A DNA stretch of 64,000 bases from Primulina eburnea (lineage: Eukaryota > Streptophyta > Magnoliopsida > Lamiales > Gesneriaceae): contig NC_133103.1 of NCBI RefSeq assembly GCF_022965805.1, forward strand, positions 49,370,490 through 49,434,489, written 5' to 3'. The stretch's first letter is position 1; the number at the start of each line of letters is the position of its first letter. The notes beneath the pieces are model-generated. The model searched no databases. It saw nothing but the letters and a program-made list of their open reading frames with translations, and was not told the DNA's origin. Position numbers and translations under genes: made by a program. Of the stretch, positions 18,362 to 30,529 are shown piece after piece.

Positions 18362-20530
18362 TAAATATTTAACAAATGAAGGATGTAGATGTGCTTGTAT
18401 TTATATCATAATAATCAAGTCAACAAAAATTAATATTATATTATATCTTGAAAAACAAAAACATAATATTATATCAGGCGACATTACCTTCCATATCGTG
18501 GCTCATTTTCCACCATATATTTATCCCGAATCCCCACTTATATATGTGATTTTTTTGTTTTACATTTTTATGTTATTTAAAATTTAATATTTTTTATAAT
18601 AATTTTTTTAATAAAATGATATAATCATTTAAAAACACCAAAGTTTGAATAAAGATTAAAGAAAATATTTTAGTAGTGTAAAAATTTTTGAACAGTATAT
18701 ATGATAGCGATAAAAGAAAAACACAAATTACTAAGGTAAAAACTTGTGTGAGACGGTCTTACGTGTCATATTTGTGAGACGGATCTCTTATTTGGGTCAT
18801 CCATTAAAAAGTATTACTTTTTATGATAAAAGTATTAATTTTTATTGTGAATATGGATAGGATTGACCCGTCTCACATGAGACCTACTCAATTACTTAAA
18901 TAGTTTTTATAATATTTTTTGTTAAAATAAATAAAGTACTTTATAATTTTAGAAGGATTTTGTTAGTATTTTAAAAAATATATCATGACACTAAAATTAA
19001 TTATTCTAAATGTCCTAAAACTATATAAGATAATATATATAGTATAGATAAGGAATGAAATATCTCTATTTCTATCTCTATCTCTATCCTATATTAAATG
19101 TTAGCGTAAAAGAGATGAAAAACTTGGTATGTAAGCACTTGTTAGCGTGTTTAAATCTGGCGCCTAACACATTTGAGTAGGTATGTTATGAGACATATCA
19201 ACTCTAACGATATTCACAATAAAAAGTAATATTTTTTCATTGATGACCCAAATAAGATATATATCTCACAAAATACGACTCGTGAAACCGTTTCACACAA
19301 ATTTTTGTCAACACATTTTATTGATTTCGTTTTTCTCTCTTTTTTTATTCATTATTTTGAATTTGTAGTTTAGTCATTCATTCGTTATCATAATTATGGT
19401 ATGAATTTCGTGTAAATATAATCAAATCATATTGTAATTAATAATAGTTTCAAAATGATTATACTGAGTCGCTAATTTTTTTTATAAATTATGATATCAC
19501 TTGTACATGAATATAAATTAAATTAATTAAAAAAATTATAATGAGTGTGTGTAACAAAATATGAACAGAAGATCTTCCTTTCATGGCCGACTGTTACCCA
19601 TTTATTAATCAAATAATGGAAACAATATTGATAATTGTGCCAGCTGTTACCCATTTATTAATTAAATAATGGGTGGGTCAATTTAATGTGTACAACGTTA
19701 AATTATTCCATGATCGCGATTTTTGGGTTAATCTATTTTATATGCGCGAACTATTTTGTATCTTATTCGTGAGACATGTGAGATTTTTTCATAAGAAACC
19801 TATTTTAATTTTTTTTAAAAAAAATAGTTGTACTATTAATTTTTCATGTTGATGATATTTTTTTTTGAACTATTAAATAAAAATAATGAACAATATATGT
19901 GTTATAAAATATAGATTATTGGTCACTTGTTATCTCTCTATAAGAATCCCAGCCGAAAGTCTATGCTGATAAAACCATTATTGTGATAATACACACTAAA
20001 AATGAAAGTTCGCACGTGCATAATTTAAAAGAAGTACATATCATATGAGACGGTTTCACATATCAATATCTTGAGATATATCAATCTTATTCATAATTGT
20101 ATTGAAAAGTAATGTTTTTAACATAAAAAATAATATTTTTTCATGAATTGAGTCGAGTCAGATATTTTTTTTAATAAAATTGACTCGTGAAGCGATCTCA
20201 CAAAAGTTTTTATTTGCTTGAAAACCCATGCTAATGAATCCTAATTTTTTTAAAAAAATTACTATCTTGCATGCTTATACAGTTGTGAATAGAGTTTCTA
20301 GGAATTATAGAAACTAGTTAAATAATTATTATTTTTACTAAAATAATTTATATTAAAAATAGCTTCTAAATCTGAAATTTTTGTAATATTATTATTTAAC
20401 AAATGTAAAAATGATTGATATATTTCTTTGAATATGAAGATAACTGGGAACCAATGTATGAACATATTTTCTGCCAACCGAAAGGTGAAACATATTTTAT
20501 GCCAACCGAAAGTGATAACATTCCAGAATT
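18362..20530. repeat. Dispersed repeat block, copy A
   Basis: Colinear with 32,990-36,915 (copy B) in the same orientation. Landmarks are AATGAAGGATG(T/C)AGATGTGC (18,374 and 32,990), ACCAAAGTTTGAATA (about 18,640 and 35,103), a TCTCTATCTCTATC run (about 19,068 and 35,367), and the GCCAACCGAAAGGTGAA motif (about 20,475 and 36,873). Shorter pieces occur at 36,940-37,850 and 47,455-48,050. It contains two or three MITE copies and no credible ORF. A Helitron-like boundary (CTATATTAAATGTTAG) is shared by the copies, but no helicase or diagnostic 3' end was seen. Confidence 0.8.
18748..18895. mobile_element. MITE, GTGAGACGG family
   Basis: About 150 bp beginning GTGTGAGACGGTCTTACG and ending in GACCCGTCTCACATGAGACC, with a TATTTGGGTCATCC core. 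Related copies are at 19,160-19,310 and 35,500-35,640 (inverted), 20,043-20,212, 36,447-36,608, and the one split by Gypsy-2 (37,885-38,010 plus 46,993-47,045). Palindromic ends and multiple copies support a MITE. Superfamily unknown. Confidence 0.7.
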
Positions 20531-20628
20531 ACACCTTGTAAGAGTTATTTTGTTCGACAGATGCTAAAAATAATAAGAATATCAGTATGGGATGTGAAAT
20601 AGAGAATTCGTGTTTTATCAGAATTAAA

Positions 20629-21403
20629 TGTTGTGTCAGATGCTACAACATCTAAGACAACATGCAGCGGAAAATCAAAGTTTGTAACACAAATTCGCTT
20701 AACATAAATAAATGGACAAGATTAAATATGCACAAGTATAAATACTTGTGCGATGCCTTATGGCAAAAATATATCACTAGAAAACCACAATGTTTACGTA
20801 AAAAACCTATCACTAGTGATTCTCATTAAAATCAATTTCCTCAACGGATTGAGAAAACAAAAGCTTTCTAAAACAAACAGCCAGGATAAAACAAAACAAG
20901 AAAGCAAAACGTGTTGATAAAAGCAAATCCACGAGAAAGAAGTCTTCGGCCAACTTCCTCACAGATGTTGTCCGCGGATGTTCTCAACATTCACGGCAAC
21001 ACCCTATCACAACACTTTAAATTATAGCACGTCTCTTGAATAAAGTTTTCTCTGAAATTCTGAACGCGCACACATGAGTGAATATTGACCGAGTGGAAGA
21101 AGAAGCTCCATGATGTCCTTGGTCTCTTATTTATAGATGTAGAGTTTCATTCCATAAGAAAACCTATTTCACAAGGAAAGATTAGAGTTTTATTATGAAT
21201 AAACTCTTTTGAAACACCAATATCATATCTCATCAATAGATAACATATCTTTGAATATATTTGAATGATTATCTCATTATCTAAGAAAAGCAAAATCATA
21301 TTAAAAAATAAACTCAATTAGATCAACAAGGAGACATAATATTAGGGATATAATTAAATCAATAAAATATATTAATTAAAATTGAAAATAATATTTCCCT
21401 TCA
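20629..21403 (-). repeat. Sirevirus-type Copia 3' LTR
   Basis: On the minus strand the repeat begins TGAAGGGAAATATTATTTTC at 21,403 and ends ACAACA at about 20,629, so it is TG...CA. It lies directly after a polypurine tract. The partner 5' LTR is not in the window, so the distal end is placed by its TG/CA terminus only. No gene in it. Confidence 0.65.
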
Positions 21404-21762
21404 ATCTCCTCCTGTTTGCCTTTCTTGGACAAAATGAGATCAAACTCAATTATCAATGTTTAGTTCACATCAACTCCCCCTGAGTTAATCAACTCCCCCT
21501 GAGTTAAAGCATTTATCTTCCCCTGAACAAACTACACACATTAAGGATGTTGTTAGAAATGTTGGCAACACAGGAGACAACATCTGCATCATTTCATTAG
21601 TAGTTGCAAGATAAACAAAGAGGCAGAATCAACACATAGACAGAACCATTAGTAAAACAAAAACAAAACTCTTAACCAAAACACTTAATTCCCCTCATCT
21701 CTTTTATCCTTGGTCCTGGAAGGTCCAGCTTCAGTTTGATCATCTCCATCTCCCCCTTTTTG
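21404..21762 (-). promoter_or_regulatory. Multiple polypurine tracts of Sirevirus
   Basis: On the minus strand there are repeated AGGGGGAGTTGA-type purine runs at 21,473-21,481, 21,491-21,500, 21,517-21,524 and 21,748-21,756, plus GGAGGAGAT at the LTR edge. Repeated polypurine tracts upstream of the 3' LTR are a known hallmark of Sireviruses. They prime plus-strand DNA synthesis. Confidence 0.65.
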
Positions 21763-23523
21763 TCAAGGAAATACTGCTACATCCAAAAGCATCCGAAAGT
21801 GTCTAGCCAATGCTTCATGGTATGCAATATCCGCGGTGGCTTGAACAACAGCAGCCCTGGCTTGCTCAATCTTTGCCTCAGCATGAGCAATGTGAGCATG
21901 TGTGTCTGGGACAGAGATCATGATATAGTCAGTGGACTGGGATGGAGCAGGAGGACTCAGTGGTGGCTCCGCAACAGGTGGTGCTTTGGGAGATTCACAC
22001 CACGGAAGATCAATTCGGCGATTGCCCTTGAAGAGTGCAAGAGCAATCTTGAATGGTTCACCAAGGTCAGATAATCGTTCTCTGACATCTCTGACAAAAC
22101 CTTGGGAGACAAGAAGCCCATAGATCAGACTGGGAAATGGGAGCTTCGACGATCGCAGACCACCCGCGGCATATTGAAGCACTGTGTTGAACACCAGATG
22201 TCCAAAATCAAACACTCCATCTTGCCCGATGGAATACAGAACCAGAGTTTGATGCCTGGTAACGGTGGTGGTGTTTGTAGAAGGAGTCCAATTTCGGATG
22301 GCCAGCTTGTGAAGAACAGAATAAAATGATGTTAGATTTGCAGCTGAAAGGTTCTGTGGATGGTCTGGAAAGTGAGTAATAACTCCTCCAGTGAGGGTTG
22401 AGGTAGCCAAATCAATGTCAGGGGCAAGACCATCAATGTCCAATGGTGGGGTCTGGTAGAACTGATTGATGATAGTAGGGGTGAACTGATAGATCATGTT
22501 TCTTACAAATGCTTTCCCATACTTGGCAAAGCGTTCATCACTCACACTCAGGGATAGGTTGGCATAGAATTCTAACACAGGCAGTCGGGAAAACGGTGTT
22601 ACCGCTAATACAGTGGGAAGAAGATGGCAGTGCTTCAGAAAGGCGAGCAAATTTTTTCTTTCGAAGACAGCTTCATCAATATTCATTTCCTCCAAAAATA
22701 AGCGGTGCGCATATAGATTCCAATGATCAGAGGCTTGCACAATGTGGAATTTGTTTGAGAAAGCAGTAGTGAGATCATACTCAGAACCATCTGTGTTGTC
22801 CACACTGTTGGCAAAATCTTCCGCAACATCTTCATCGGCAGAGGACTTTGCAGAAACATCAGAGGCAGATGAGGCAGCCTCATCAGGTGAATCATCAGTA
22901 TGGTGAGAGGGTCCACCACATTCAGTATTAGTACAGAGGCTTGCCGAGGCGTCTTTGATCTCGTCATTACTGGAAGCAGGTGGAGGAGTGCGAGGCGTGG
23001 GCCGAGCATATTTCTTGTTTTTCTTCAGTGTGGCCATAAATTGAGCCAGGAAGACCTCATCTTCATCTGCTTTAGGTGTAGTATGTGTTTCATGTGGAGT
23101 GATGGGTACATTAGCAGAAGAAGAGACTGTGGTCTTACCAATAGTAGCAGTAACTACAGGGACGGGCCGTTTGCGAGGAACCAGCTCAAAATCAGCATCG
23201 TTGGAGTCATCCCCCGAGGTGCTATTAGGATCAATCAGTGACGGCCGAGTGGATGGCTGGCCCTTGTAACGGAAACGCTTTCCAGGTGTCAGATCAGGAT
23301 TATATCCTGCCTGTATTTTGGATCGTCTTCTAGGAAGAGAGGGTGGATCGAAAACCCTGATGATTGGTGGGTTATCAATATCCAGTGCATTTCCAGGATC
23401 ACCGGGGGCAATGACTTCCAGAGGCTCGGGTATTAGCACATCAGGAATAATCTGCAAGTTTTGAACAGGGAGTGTTGTCGCAGATGTTGCGGGAGGCGAG
23501 GAAACATCCTCTATATGGCCCAT
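21763..23523 (-). CDS. Sirevirus envelope-like ORF (plant env-like/transposon protein)
   Basis: A 586-residue intact frame, MGHIEDVSSPPATSATTLPV onward, downstream of the Copia pol remnant on the same strand. The first ~240 residues are low-complexity, rich in Pro, Ser, Thr and acidic residues. Residues about 250-510 form a globular domain (FSNKFHIVQASDHWNLYAHR, then FVRNMIYQFTPTIINQFYQT) like the envelope-like or putative transposon proteins found after pol in SIRE1-type elements. The C-terminus is a predicted coiled coil (HAEAKIEQARAAVVQATADI). I see no clear signal peptide or membrane anchor, so a true envelope role is not supported. Function unknown. Confidence 0.7.
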   Translation of the reverse strand: MGHIEDVSSPPATSATTLPVQNLQIIPDVLIPEPLEVIAPGDPGNALDIDNPPIIRVFDPPSLPRRRSKIQAGYNPDLTPGKRFRYKGQPSTRPSLIDPNSTSGDDSNDADFELVPRKRPVPVVTATIGKTTVSSSANVPITPHETHTTPKADEDEVFLAQFMATLKKNKKYARPTPRTPPPASSNDEIKDASASLCTNTECGGPSHHTDDSPDEAASSASDVSAKSSADEDVAEDFANSVDNTDGSEYDLTTAFSNKFHIVQASDHWNLYAHRLFLEEMNIDEAVFERKNLLAFLKHCHLLPTVLAVTPFSRLPVLEFYANLSLSVSDERFAKYGKAFVRNMIYQFTPTIINQFYQTPPLDIDGLAPDIDLATSTLTGGVITHFPDHPQNLSAANLTSFYSVLHKLAIRNWTPSTNTTTVTRHQTLVLYSIGQDGVFDFGHLVFNTVLQYAAGGLRSSKLPFPSLIYGLLVSQGFVRDVRERLSDLGEPFKIALALFKGNRRIDLPWCESPKAPPVAEPPLSPPAPSQSTDYIMISVPDTHAHIAHAEAKIEQARAAVVQATADIAYHEALARHFRMLLDVAVFP

Positions 23524-24632
23524 TTTGCTCGGATATCATGGGGATCAAAACCCTTTCCTGCCATTTCAGAGAGTGAATTACGTGAATTTTAGAGAGATTA
23601 GCTCGATTTAAAAAAAAAATCGGATGAAAATATCAGAGAACAGATTATACGGTGAACAGTGCTAGGGTTTTCAAGGAGTTTAAATGAAAAACCGATGATC
23701 GGAATTGTGAGATAAATGAGTATAAAATAAACAGTAATAATGCACAATCCCCACAACGGTAAAAAAAAAATTTGTAACCATCCTAATCTAACAATTTGAA
23801 AATTAAACGCTGAAATTGAACCGTTAACCCATCTACGTAATTACTGGGATGATTTGTGTACAATATATTTTCAAAATTTCCAAAAATAACTCCACATCAA
23901 ATTTTAGCGCCACTAGACATCAACAATCACATCAATTCGAAATACTCAAAAATTGGATTTTTATAGAATTTTTCTTTGTTTACATACGAATATCCTTATG
24001 ACACGACAAAATTCACAATGTTATGTTTATGCATGACTTATGGACGCCTAATAACAGAGTGTATCATAAATAAAAGCATGTGAGCAAATATGAGATATGT
24101 ACACGGATGAAGTGTTGTCACAAATGTTGGAAACATCTTCTGACAACACGCACAATTCCAAAAACAATTTCCAATTTTTTCTTCACACACAATGATATAA
24201 CAATTTTCTGAACATAAAAGTGGTAGCTCCCACACTAAAAGAACAGTCTTCATTGGACTCCCCTAGGTAGTTTTTTCCATTTTCTCATATTTCTGTGTTA
24301 ATATTTAGAAGGGGTAGCTCCCACACTTAAAGTCCAGCCTTCATTGGGCTACTTTAGGTAACTTTTTCCATCTTTCCTTCTAAACACAGACCCATTATTA
24401 ATGATTGTATTTTAATGCCTCGGGTTATTTGTCACCTTGTTTAGAGTCAAGTGACCATATTTCAAATCTTTTGTGACTAAGTTTACATGAATATGTGTCA
24501 AGTTTCTTAGAATATAGCAAGGAATTGTAAGTGCATCAGAAAATTATGCTACACAGTTTCAACACACCATATTACAGTATGAATGCAATGCAGTATGTCT
24601 AAGTCCTAAAGATGCATATTCAAATGAGATGT
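23524..24632. other. Sirevirus noncoding interior, with a ~100-bp tandem repeat
   Basis: AT-rich DNA between the env-like ORF and the Gypsy-1 insertion, on the same element. A diverged direct repeat with the motif GGTAGCTCCCACACT lies at about 24,220-24,290 and 24,312-24,385. No gene. Confidence 0.6.
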
Positions 24633-25876
24633 TGTAGTGACCCGTTCCAGAATCACCTACTAAACAGAACTATAAGCATGCAAAATTAACATTTAAAACT
24701 GAATCAGGTAAACAGCGGAAAAACAGTAATACAACCCAATCGAATCTGTAAGTACAAGATACTATAAACAACCAGATCGAACTAAAATCCAAGAATAAAT
24801 ACCAACAACTATAGGTCAACCTCTGCCAGCTCCCTGACCACTCCCTTCTGGACCGTCCAACCTGAGACCTGCCCCATCGAATAGGGTGTCCAAAACAGAG
24901 ATAAACCGAGGACGTGAGCATAAAACGCTCAGCACCGAAAGCATGAGTATACAAGACTATGACATGCATGTATGCAAAATGTACTGGATACCAGGATCTG
25001 GGTATAACGAAATACTGCTCAGGCAAATGACGTCAAGGTATGTAGCACTCTGCGCCGTCGCACCAGGAGGTGGCTCCCATACCAAAATAAACATGTGGAT
25101 ATACCGGTGACCTGACCACCGTCGGCCAACGGGGTCCAACCATCCACAACAAACGAGGGCTGAGCACCCTCTCAACAGGCTATCTCAAAAATAGTCAGGC
25201 TCAACATGATTATGCAAATGCCGCATAATAAACCATGCATCATATGACAGATAATAATGCAACATATAAACATGCAACACATAGTAAAGCATACTCAATC
25301 CTGCTATCTCGGATAGTACTTTCGTACCTCAAACCAGTATATCCTAGCAATCAGCCCTAGAATCAAGCCTGCGTCCGTAGTCAGCCCACTGATGCCGCTA
25401 TCCCCCAACTAGAGCACAGCTCCGCTACAAAAACCAGTAGCTCCCCGCTAGTGCCTAAACCTCGGGAAAAGACTAGAAACCCATCAGAAACGACTGAAAC
25501 GCTCTGGAACACTCGGAATTGGCGAGGAAATAGTGAAGCCTCGCGCCTCTATTTATAGACAATGATCGGAAGATCCGATCCACTTCGGAAGATCCGATCG
25601 GTACACTTCGGACGATCCGAACCCTCTTCGGACGATCCGAACCTTGCATGTCTTCCACGTGTCCAGACACCTGTCTTCGGACGATCCGAACCCTGATCGG
25701 ACGATCCGAACTCTGCATGTCTTCCACGTGTCCAGCCACCTGTCTTCGGACGGTCCGAACCCTAATCGGACGATCCGAACCCTCTTCAGACGATCCGAAC
25801 TCTGTTCGGTCCTTCCGATCCCAACGAAATATAATTAATCCAATAATTAACTCGAATTAGGCATCGGGATACTACA
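24633..25876 (-). repeat. Gypsy-1 3' LTR
   Basis: 1,244 bp, nearly identical to 30,530-31,773. On the minus strand it starts TGTAGTATCCCGATGCC at 25,876. A candidate TATA box, CTATAAATAG, is at 25,550-25,559, preceded by an array of GGACGATCCGA palindromes (25,563-25,832). The polypurine tract AGGGGGGGAGAA lies just inside (25,877-25,888). Confidence 0.95.
25563..25832. repeat. Palindrome array in Gypsy-1 U3 (3' LTR)
   Basis: About ten imperfect copies of TTCGGACGATCCGAA or half-sites, some inside a longer repeat that includes TGCATGTCTTCCACGTGTCC. The array lies immediately upstream of the LTR TATA box on the minus strand. The same array is at 31,460-31,729. A transcription factor site cluster is plausible but unproven. 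Confidence 0.85.
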
Positions 25877-25888
25877 TTCTCCCCCCCT
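25877..25888 (-). promoter_or_regulatory. Gypsy-1 polypurine tract
   Basis: The minus strand reads AGGGGGGGAGAA immediately before the 3' LTR TGTAGT. It is the expected plus-strand primer site. Confidence 0.85.
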
Positions 25889-26015
25889 AAAAAGGATTTC
25901 GTCCGCGAAATCGAGTCTGAAGAATAACAATTCTGAACAACAATACATTCAACTTAAGAATGAATTACAACTGAAAGTACAACTGAAATTACAATCATTA
26001 CTGAAAATCCTACAA

Positions 26016-27857
26016 CTAGAACAACTCTGGATGCTCTGACCGCATGCGACTCTCTAGTTCCCAAGTAGCTTCTTCAGTACCTCGGCGCTGCCACTGTACT
26101 AAGACAAGAGGAATAGTCTTATTCCGCAGTACCTTATCCTTCCGGTCTAAGATCGAAACTGGTCTTTCCACAAAAGACAAATCCGGATTCAGCTGAACTT
26201 CTGTCGGATGCAAAACATGAGACTCATCCGCTACGTATCGTCTCAACAAGGACACATGAAACACATTGTGAACACTAGACAGATACGGTGGCAAAGCTAA
26301 TCTGTAGGCCAAATCTCCCACACATTCTAAGACCTCAAAAGGACCAATGAATCTCGGAGATAGCTTACCCTTGAGTCCAAATCTTAGAATCCTCCGAAAA
26401 GGTGATACCTTGAGAAACACTTTCTCGCCTGCATCAAAATGAAGAGGTCTGCGCTTGGTGTTCGCATAACTCGCTTGTCGATCCTGAGCAGTCTTAATCC
26501 GCTGTTTGATCACAAGAACTTTGTCCATGGCCTGCTGAATCAATTCTGGACCCTCGACCTGTCGTTCTCCGACTTCCTCCCAGAACAGAGGAGTACGACA
26601 ACGTCGACCATACAATGCTTCAAACGGAGACATACCAATACTCCTATGAAAACTGTTGTTGTATGCAAACTCTATCAGTGGCAGGTGATCCTGCCAAGCT
26701 GGCCCGAAATCCATCACACAAGATCTCAACATATCCTCAAGAGTACGAATAGTCCTCTCTGACTGACCGTCAGTCTCTGGGTGGTATGCAGTACTCAAAC
26801 TCAAAGTAGTGCCCAAAGCTTGCTGAAAGCTGCCCCAAAATCTAGATGTAAATCGAGGATCTCTGTCACTAACGATACTCACGGGCACACCATGAAACCG
26901 TACAATCTCCTGAATGTACAACCGTGCCATCCGATCGAAAGTGAAATCTCTGTTATACGGAAGAAAATGGGCAGACTTAGTAAGCCGATCCACTACCACC
27001 CAGATAGCATCTCTATTCCCCACAGACATAGGCAAGTGAGTCACGAAGTCCATCGTGATATGCTCCCACTTCCACTCCGGAATAGGAAGATTCTGCAACA
27101 AACCTCCAGGTCGTCGATACTCAGCCTTCACCTGCTGACAGACCAGGCACTTGGAGACATACTGATAAACATCACGTTTCATACCTTTCCACCAAAATCG
27201 AGTCCTCAAATCCTTATACATCTTGTTGCTCCCGGGATGAATACTCAACCTGCTACGATGAGCCTGGGACAAAATCTCCTCCCTCAAAGTGTCATCTTCT
27301 GGTACAACAACACGACCAGATAAGCACAAAAGACCCTCGGACTGATAGTGGAATCCAGAAGTATTATCTCCATCAGCCAACCGAGCTAATTTCTGAACCT
27401 TAGAATCAGACATCTGAGCATCTCTAATCCGAGAATACAAAATTGGCTCAGACAAAATAGTAGCTACACGGATACTCTCTGTTCCCTTCCGATGCTTACA
27501 ATTGAATCCCATCGAACAGAAATCCTGAATAATCTCAGATACAGCACAAGTCTGAAGAGCAGACAATCTCACCTTGCGACTAAGAGCATCGGCCGTGAGA
27601 TTCGCAGATCCTGGATGATACTTGATCTCACAATCATAATCCTTGAGTAGATCCATCCAACGACGCTGACGCATGTTCAACTCAGCCTGAGTGAACAGAT
27701 ACTTCAAACTCTTATGATCAGTGAAAATCTCAAATCGCTCACCATACAGATAATGGCGCCAGATTTTCAAAGCAAAAACGATCGCTGCTAATTCCAGATC
27801 ATGAACATGATAGTTTTCCTCATGAGGCTTTAACTGTCTCGACGCATAAGCAATCAC
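26016..27857 (-). pseudogene. Gypsy-1 pol, RNase H end-integrase-chromodomain
   Basis: 613 codons in the same frame as the upstream part, separated from it by one TAA. In order it has the RNase H rest ([29 protein letters not shown]), a zinc-binding HHCC region of integrase (about residues 200-260; [16 protein letters not shown]), the catalytic core ([38 protein letters not shown]) and a C-terminal chromodomain-like end ([20 protein letters not shown]). Chromodomains steer insertion to heterochromatin in this clade. Apart from the stop the frame is intact to ELF-stop at 26,016. Confidence 0.92.
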
Positions 27858-27866
27858 ATGCTCATT

Positions 27867-30443
27867 TTACATCAGAACACACCCTAGTCCCTGTAAAGAG
27901 GCATCGGTGTAAACACTGAAACCACCAGATCCAGACGGTAAAGCCAAAACAGGCGCAGATGTCAAACGTCTTCGAAGTTCCAAGAAACTCTCTTCGCACT
28001 CTGATGTCCATTCAAATGAAACATCTTTCCGAGTGAGCTGAGTGAGTGGCTTAGCAATCTGAGAGAAGTTGACAGTGAAACGGCGATAATACCCAGCCAA
28101 TCCCAGAAAACTGCGGATCTCGGCTACTGTCGTCGGACGCGACCAGTTCAATACCGCTTCCACCTTGCTCGGGTCAACTGAAACTCCCTTGCTAGAAATG
28201 ACATGACCAAGGAATACAACCCTGCCAATCCAAAACTCACATTTACTCAACTTCGCATAAAGCTGATTCTCGCGAAGTGTCTGTAAAATAATCCTTAAGT
28301 GTTGTGCGTGTTCTTGCTGATCATGCGAATAGATTAAGATATCATCTATAAACACCACAACAAACTTATCCAAGAAATCCCGAAATACCCGATTCATCAG
28401 ATCCATAAAAACTGCTGGTGCATTCGTCACCCCAAAAGGCATAACCAGAAACTCATAATGCCCATACCGGGTCCTGAATGCAGTCTTCGATATATCTCCC
28501 TGATGAACTCGAAGCTGATGATAACCAGATCTTAAATCAATCTTGGAATACACAGAGGTACCTTGCAGTTGATCAAATAAATCATCAATCCATGGCAACG
28601 GATACTTATTCTTTATTGTAGCACGATTCAACTGCCGATAATCTATGCAGAGCCGCATAGAACCATCCTTCTTTTTGACAAAAAGAACTGGTGCTCCCCA
28701 CGGGGACACACTGGGTCGAATATACCCCTTGTCAAGAAGATCCTGCAACTGCTGTTTCAATTCTTGCATCTCCGATGGAGCTAAACGATAAGGAGCTCTA
28801 GAGATTGGTGCCGTACCTGGCACTAAATCAATGCCGAAATCCACTTCCCGAACGGGAGGAAAACCAGGAATCTCCTCGGGAAAAACATCCGGAAAATCGC
28901 AAACCACTGGAATGTCACTGATACCGACACTATCTGCGGACGAATCAATAGCATAGATAAGGTAGCCTTCCCCGCCCGACTCTAAAGCACGACAGGCTTT
29001 CAGAGCAAAAACCACAGGCATCGGGGGTCGCGCTCCCTCTCCATAGAAAAACCAACTGTCGCCATCAACTGGACGAAACTGCACAAACTTCTGATAACAG
29101 TCCACAGTAGCTCTAAACACAGTCAGCACATCTATTCCCAGAATGCAATCAAAATCCTCCATCGCAAGAATCATCAAATTAGCAGTTAAAACATTACCCT
29201 CAAACTCTAGAAAACAACCCAAAACTAGACGTTTAGCTAGCACCGAATGACCCATCGGTGTGGAAAAAGATACCACAACGTCCAAAGAAGTGAAAGGTAA
29301 TGCATGACGCTTAGCAAATCTCGCAGATATGAATGAATGAGATGCACCAGTATCAATAAGAACGTAAGCAGGTAATCCACATAATAAAAATAAACCTGCG
29401 ATAACTCTCTCGTTCTCCTCAGCAGCCTGATCCTGGTTAAGAGCAAAGACCTGCCCTTGAGTATGCGGTCGGAGGTTAGAACCCTGAGTAGACTGTCCCT
29501 GCTGTGGCCTCTGATGAACTGAAGCCTGAGAACCAGATCCTGATCCTCCGCCCGTCTGTGGACAATCTCTCTTCATGTGGCCCATCTCACCGCACTTGTA
29601 ACAAGCACCCGCAACCTTGCGACAACGCTCCGTCGGATGATCCTTTCCGCAATGCTGACACGGGCCCCTCTTCTTCCCAAAATGGTGAACTCCTCCAGAT
29701 CCAGAGGAAGAAGAAGTAGATCCAGCCTTCTTAAATGTTTGGGCGCGGGGACCCAAAGAACTAGTAGGACGAGCAGACTGCATGGCTCGACCTCTCAGCA
29801 AACTGCCCTCAGCCTGGCGACAACGGTTCACAAGGCCCTCATACGATGTCGGATCATCACAGACAACAACTCGATCATAAATCTCCTGATTGAGGCCCTG
29901 AAGAAAATGGTTATACTTGGCCATAGCATTGTCACTGACATGCGGAACATACGGAAGCAACTCAAAGAACTTCTGCTGATACTCATCAACAGACAAGCTT
30001 CCCTGCTTCAGATTGATCAACTCAATCGCCTTGGTCTGCAGAAGAGCTGGCGGAAAGTAAAGCAGCATGAAAGCGGCTCGAAAATCGGCCCAAAGAACTC
30101 GACCATGTCGCTGAACTATAGGTGCAGAGGTAGACCTCCACCACTTACGCGCACCACCCTCCAGCAAGAAATCAAGGGTATCAATCTGCTGCTCCGCCGA
30201 GCACTGAAAATTCTTGAAGCAGCTCTCCATCCTCTCAAGCCCGTTCTCCGCAACATCCGGAGTCTCACCGCCCGAAAGAGGTTTCGGCCCCATCTGCAAG
30301 AACCGATGCATACTAAAACTCCGAGGCTCATCACGACGGTGTTGACGACGTTCTCGATGCTCTCGACGACGCTCCCGATCGTCGCGGTCTCCCCAGCGTC
30401 CAACGCTGCCATGACTACTAGCATCGTCGTCAAAACCAGACAT
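27867..30443 (-). pseudogene. Gypsy-1 gag-protease-reverse transcriptase, single nonsense codon
   Basis: 858 codons from [15 protein letters not shown]. Gag begins with an Arg-rich N-terminus. A CCHC zinc knuckle, [14 protein letters not shown], is at about residue 278. The aspartic protease site is [10 protein letters not shown] at about 364. RT has [19 protein letters not shown] and FIDDILIYS (about 697), and RNase H starts at [19 protein letters not shown] at 27,867-27,869 then interrupts an otherwise open frame that continues in register at 27,857. It is the only obvious lesion, so the element was probably active recently. Gag and pol are fused in one frame, usual for this clade. Confidence 0.93.
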
Positions 30444-30512
30444 CTCTTAGCTACAAAAGTTACCAGAGATTAAACCCAAAAGAACAGTTCTAAATCCCAA
30501 AATCTTAATGCA

Positions 30513-30526
30513 TGCTCTGATACCAT
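30513..30526 (-). promoter_or_regulatory. Gypsy-1 primer-binding site, tRNA-Met
   Basis: The minus strand reads TGGTATCAGAGC three bases inside the 5' LTR. It is complementary to plant initiator tRNA-Met. Confidence 0.9.
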
Positions 30527-30529
30527 AAA

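Noticed and set aside
21736..23241. Plus-strand ORFs opposite the env-like frame
   Set aside because: Shadow frames of the longer minus-strand ORF.
25563..25832. Regular repeats resembling a CRISPR array
   Set aside because: Units are imperfect and spaced irregularly, lie inside an LTR of a plant retrotransposon, and have no associated genes.
29577..30473. 298-codon plus-strand ORF
   Set aside because: Antisense of Gypsy-1 gag; the minus strand has clear gag motifs.
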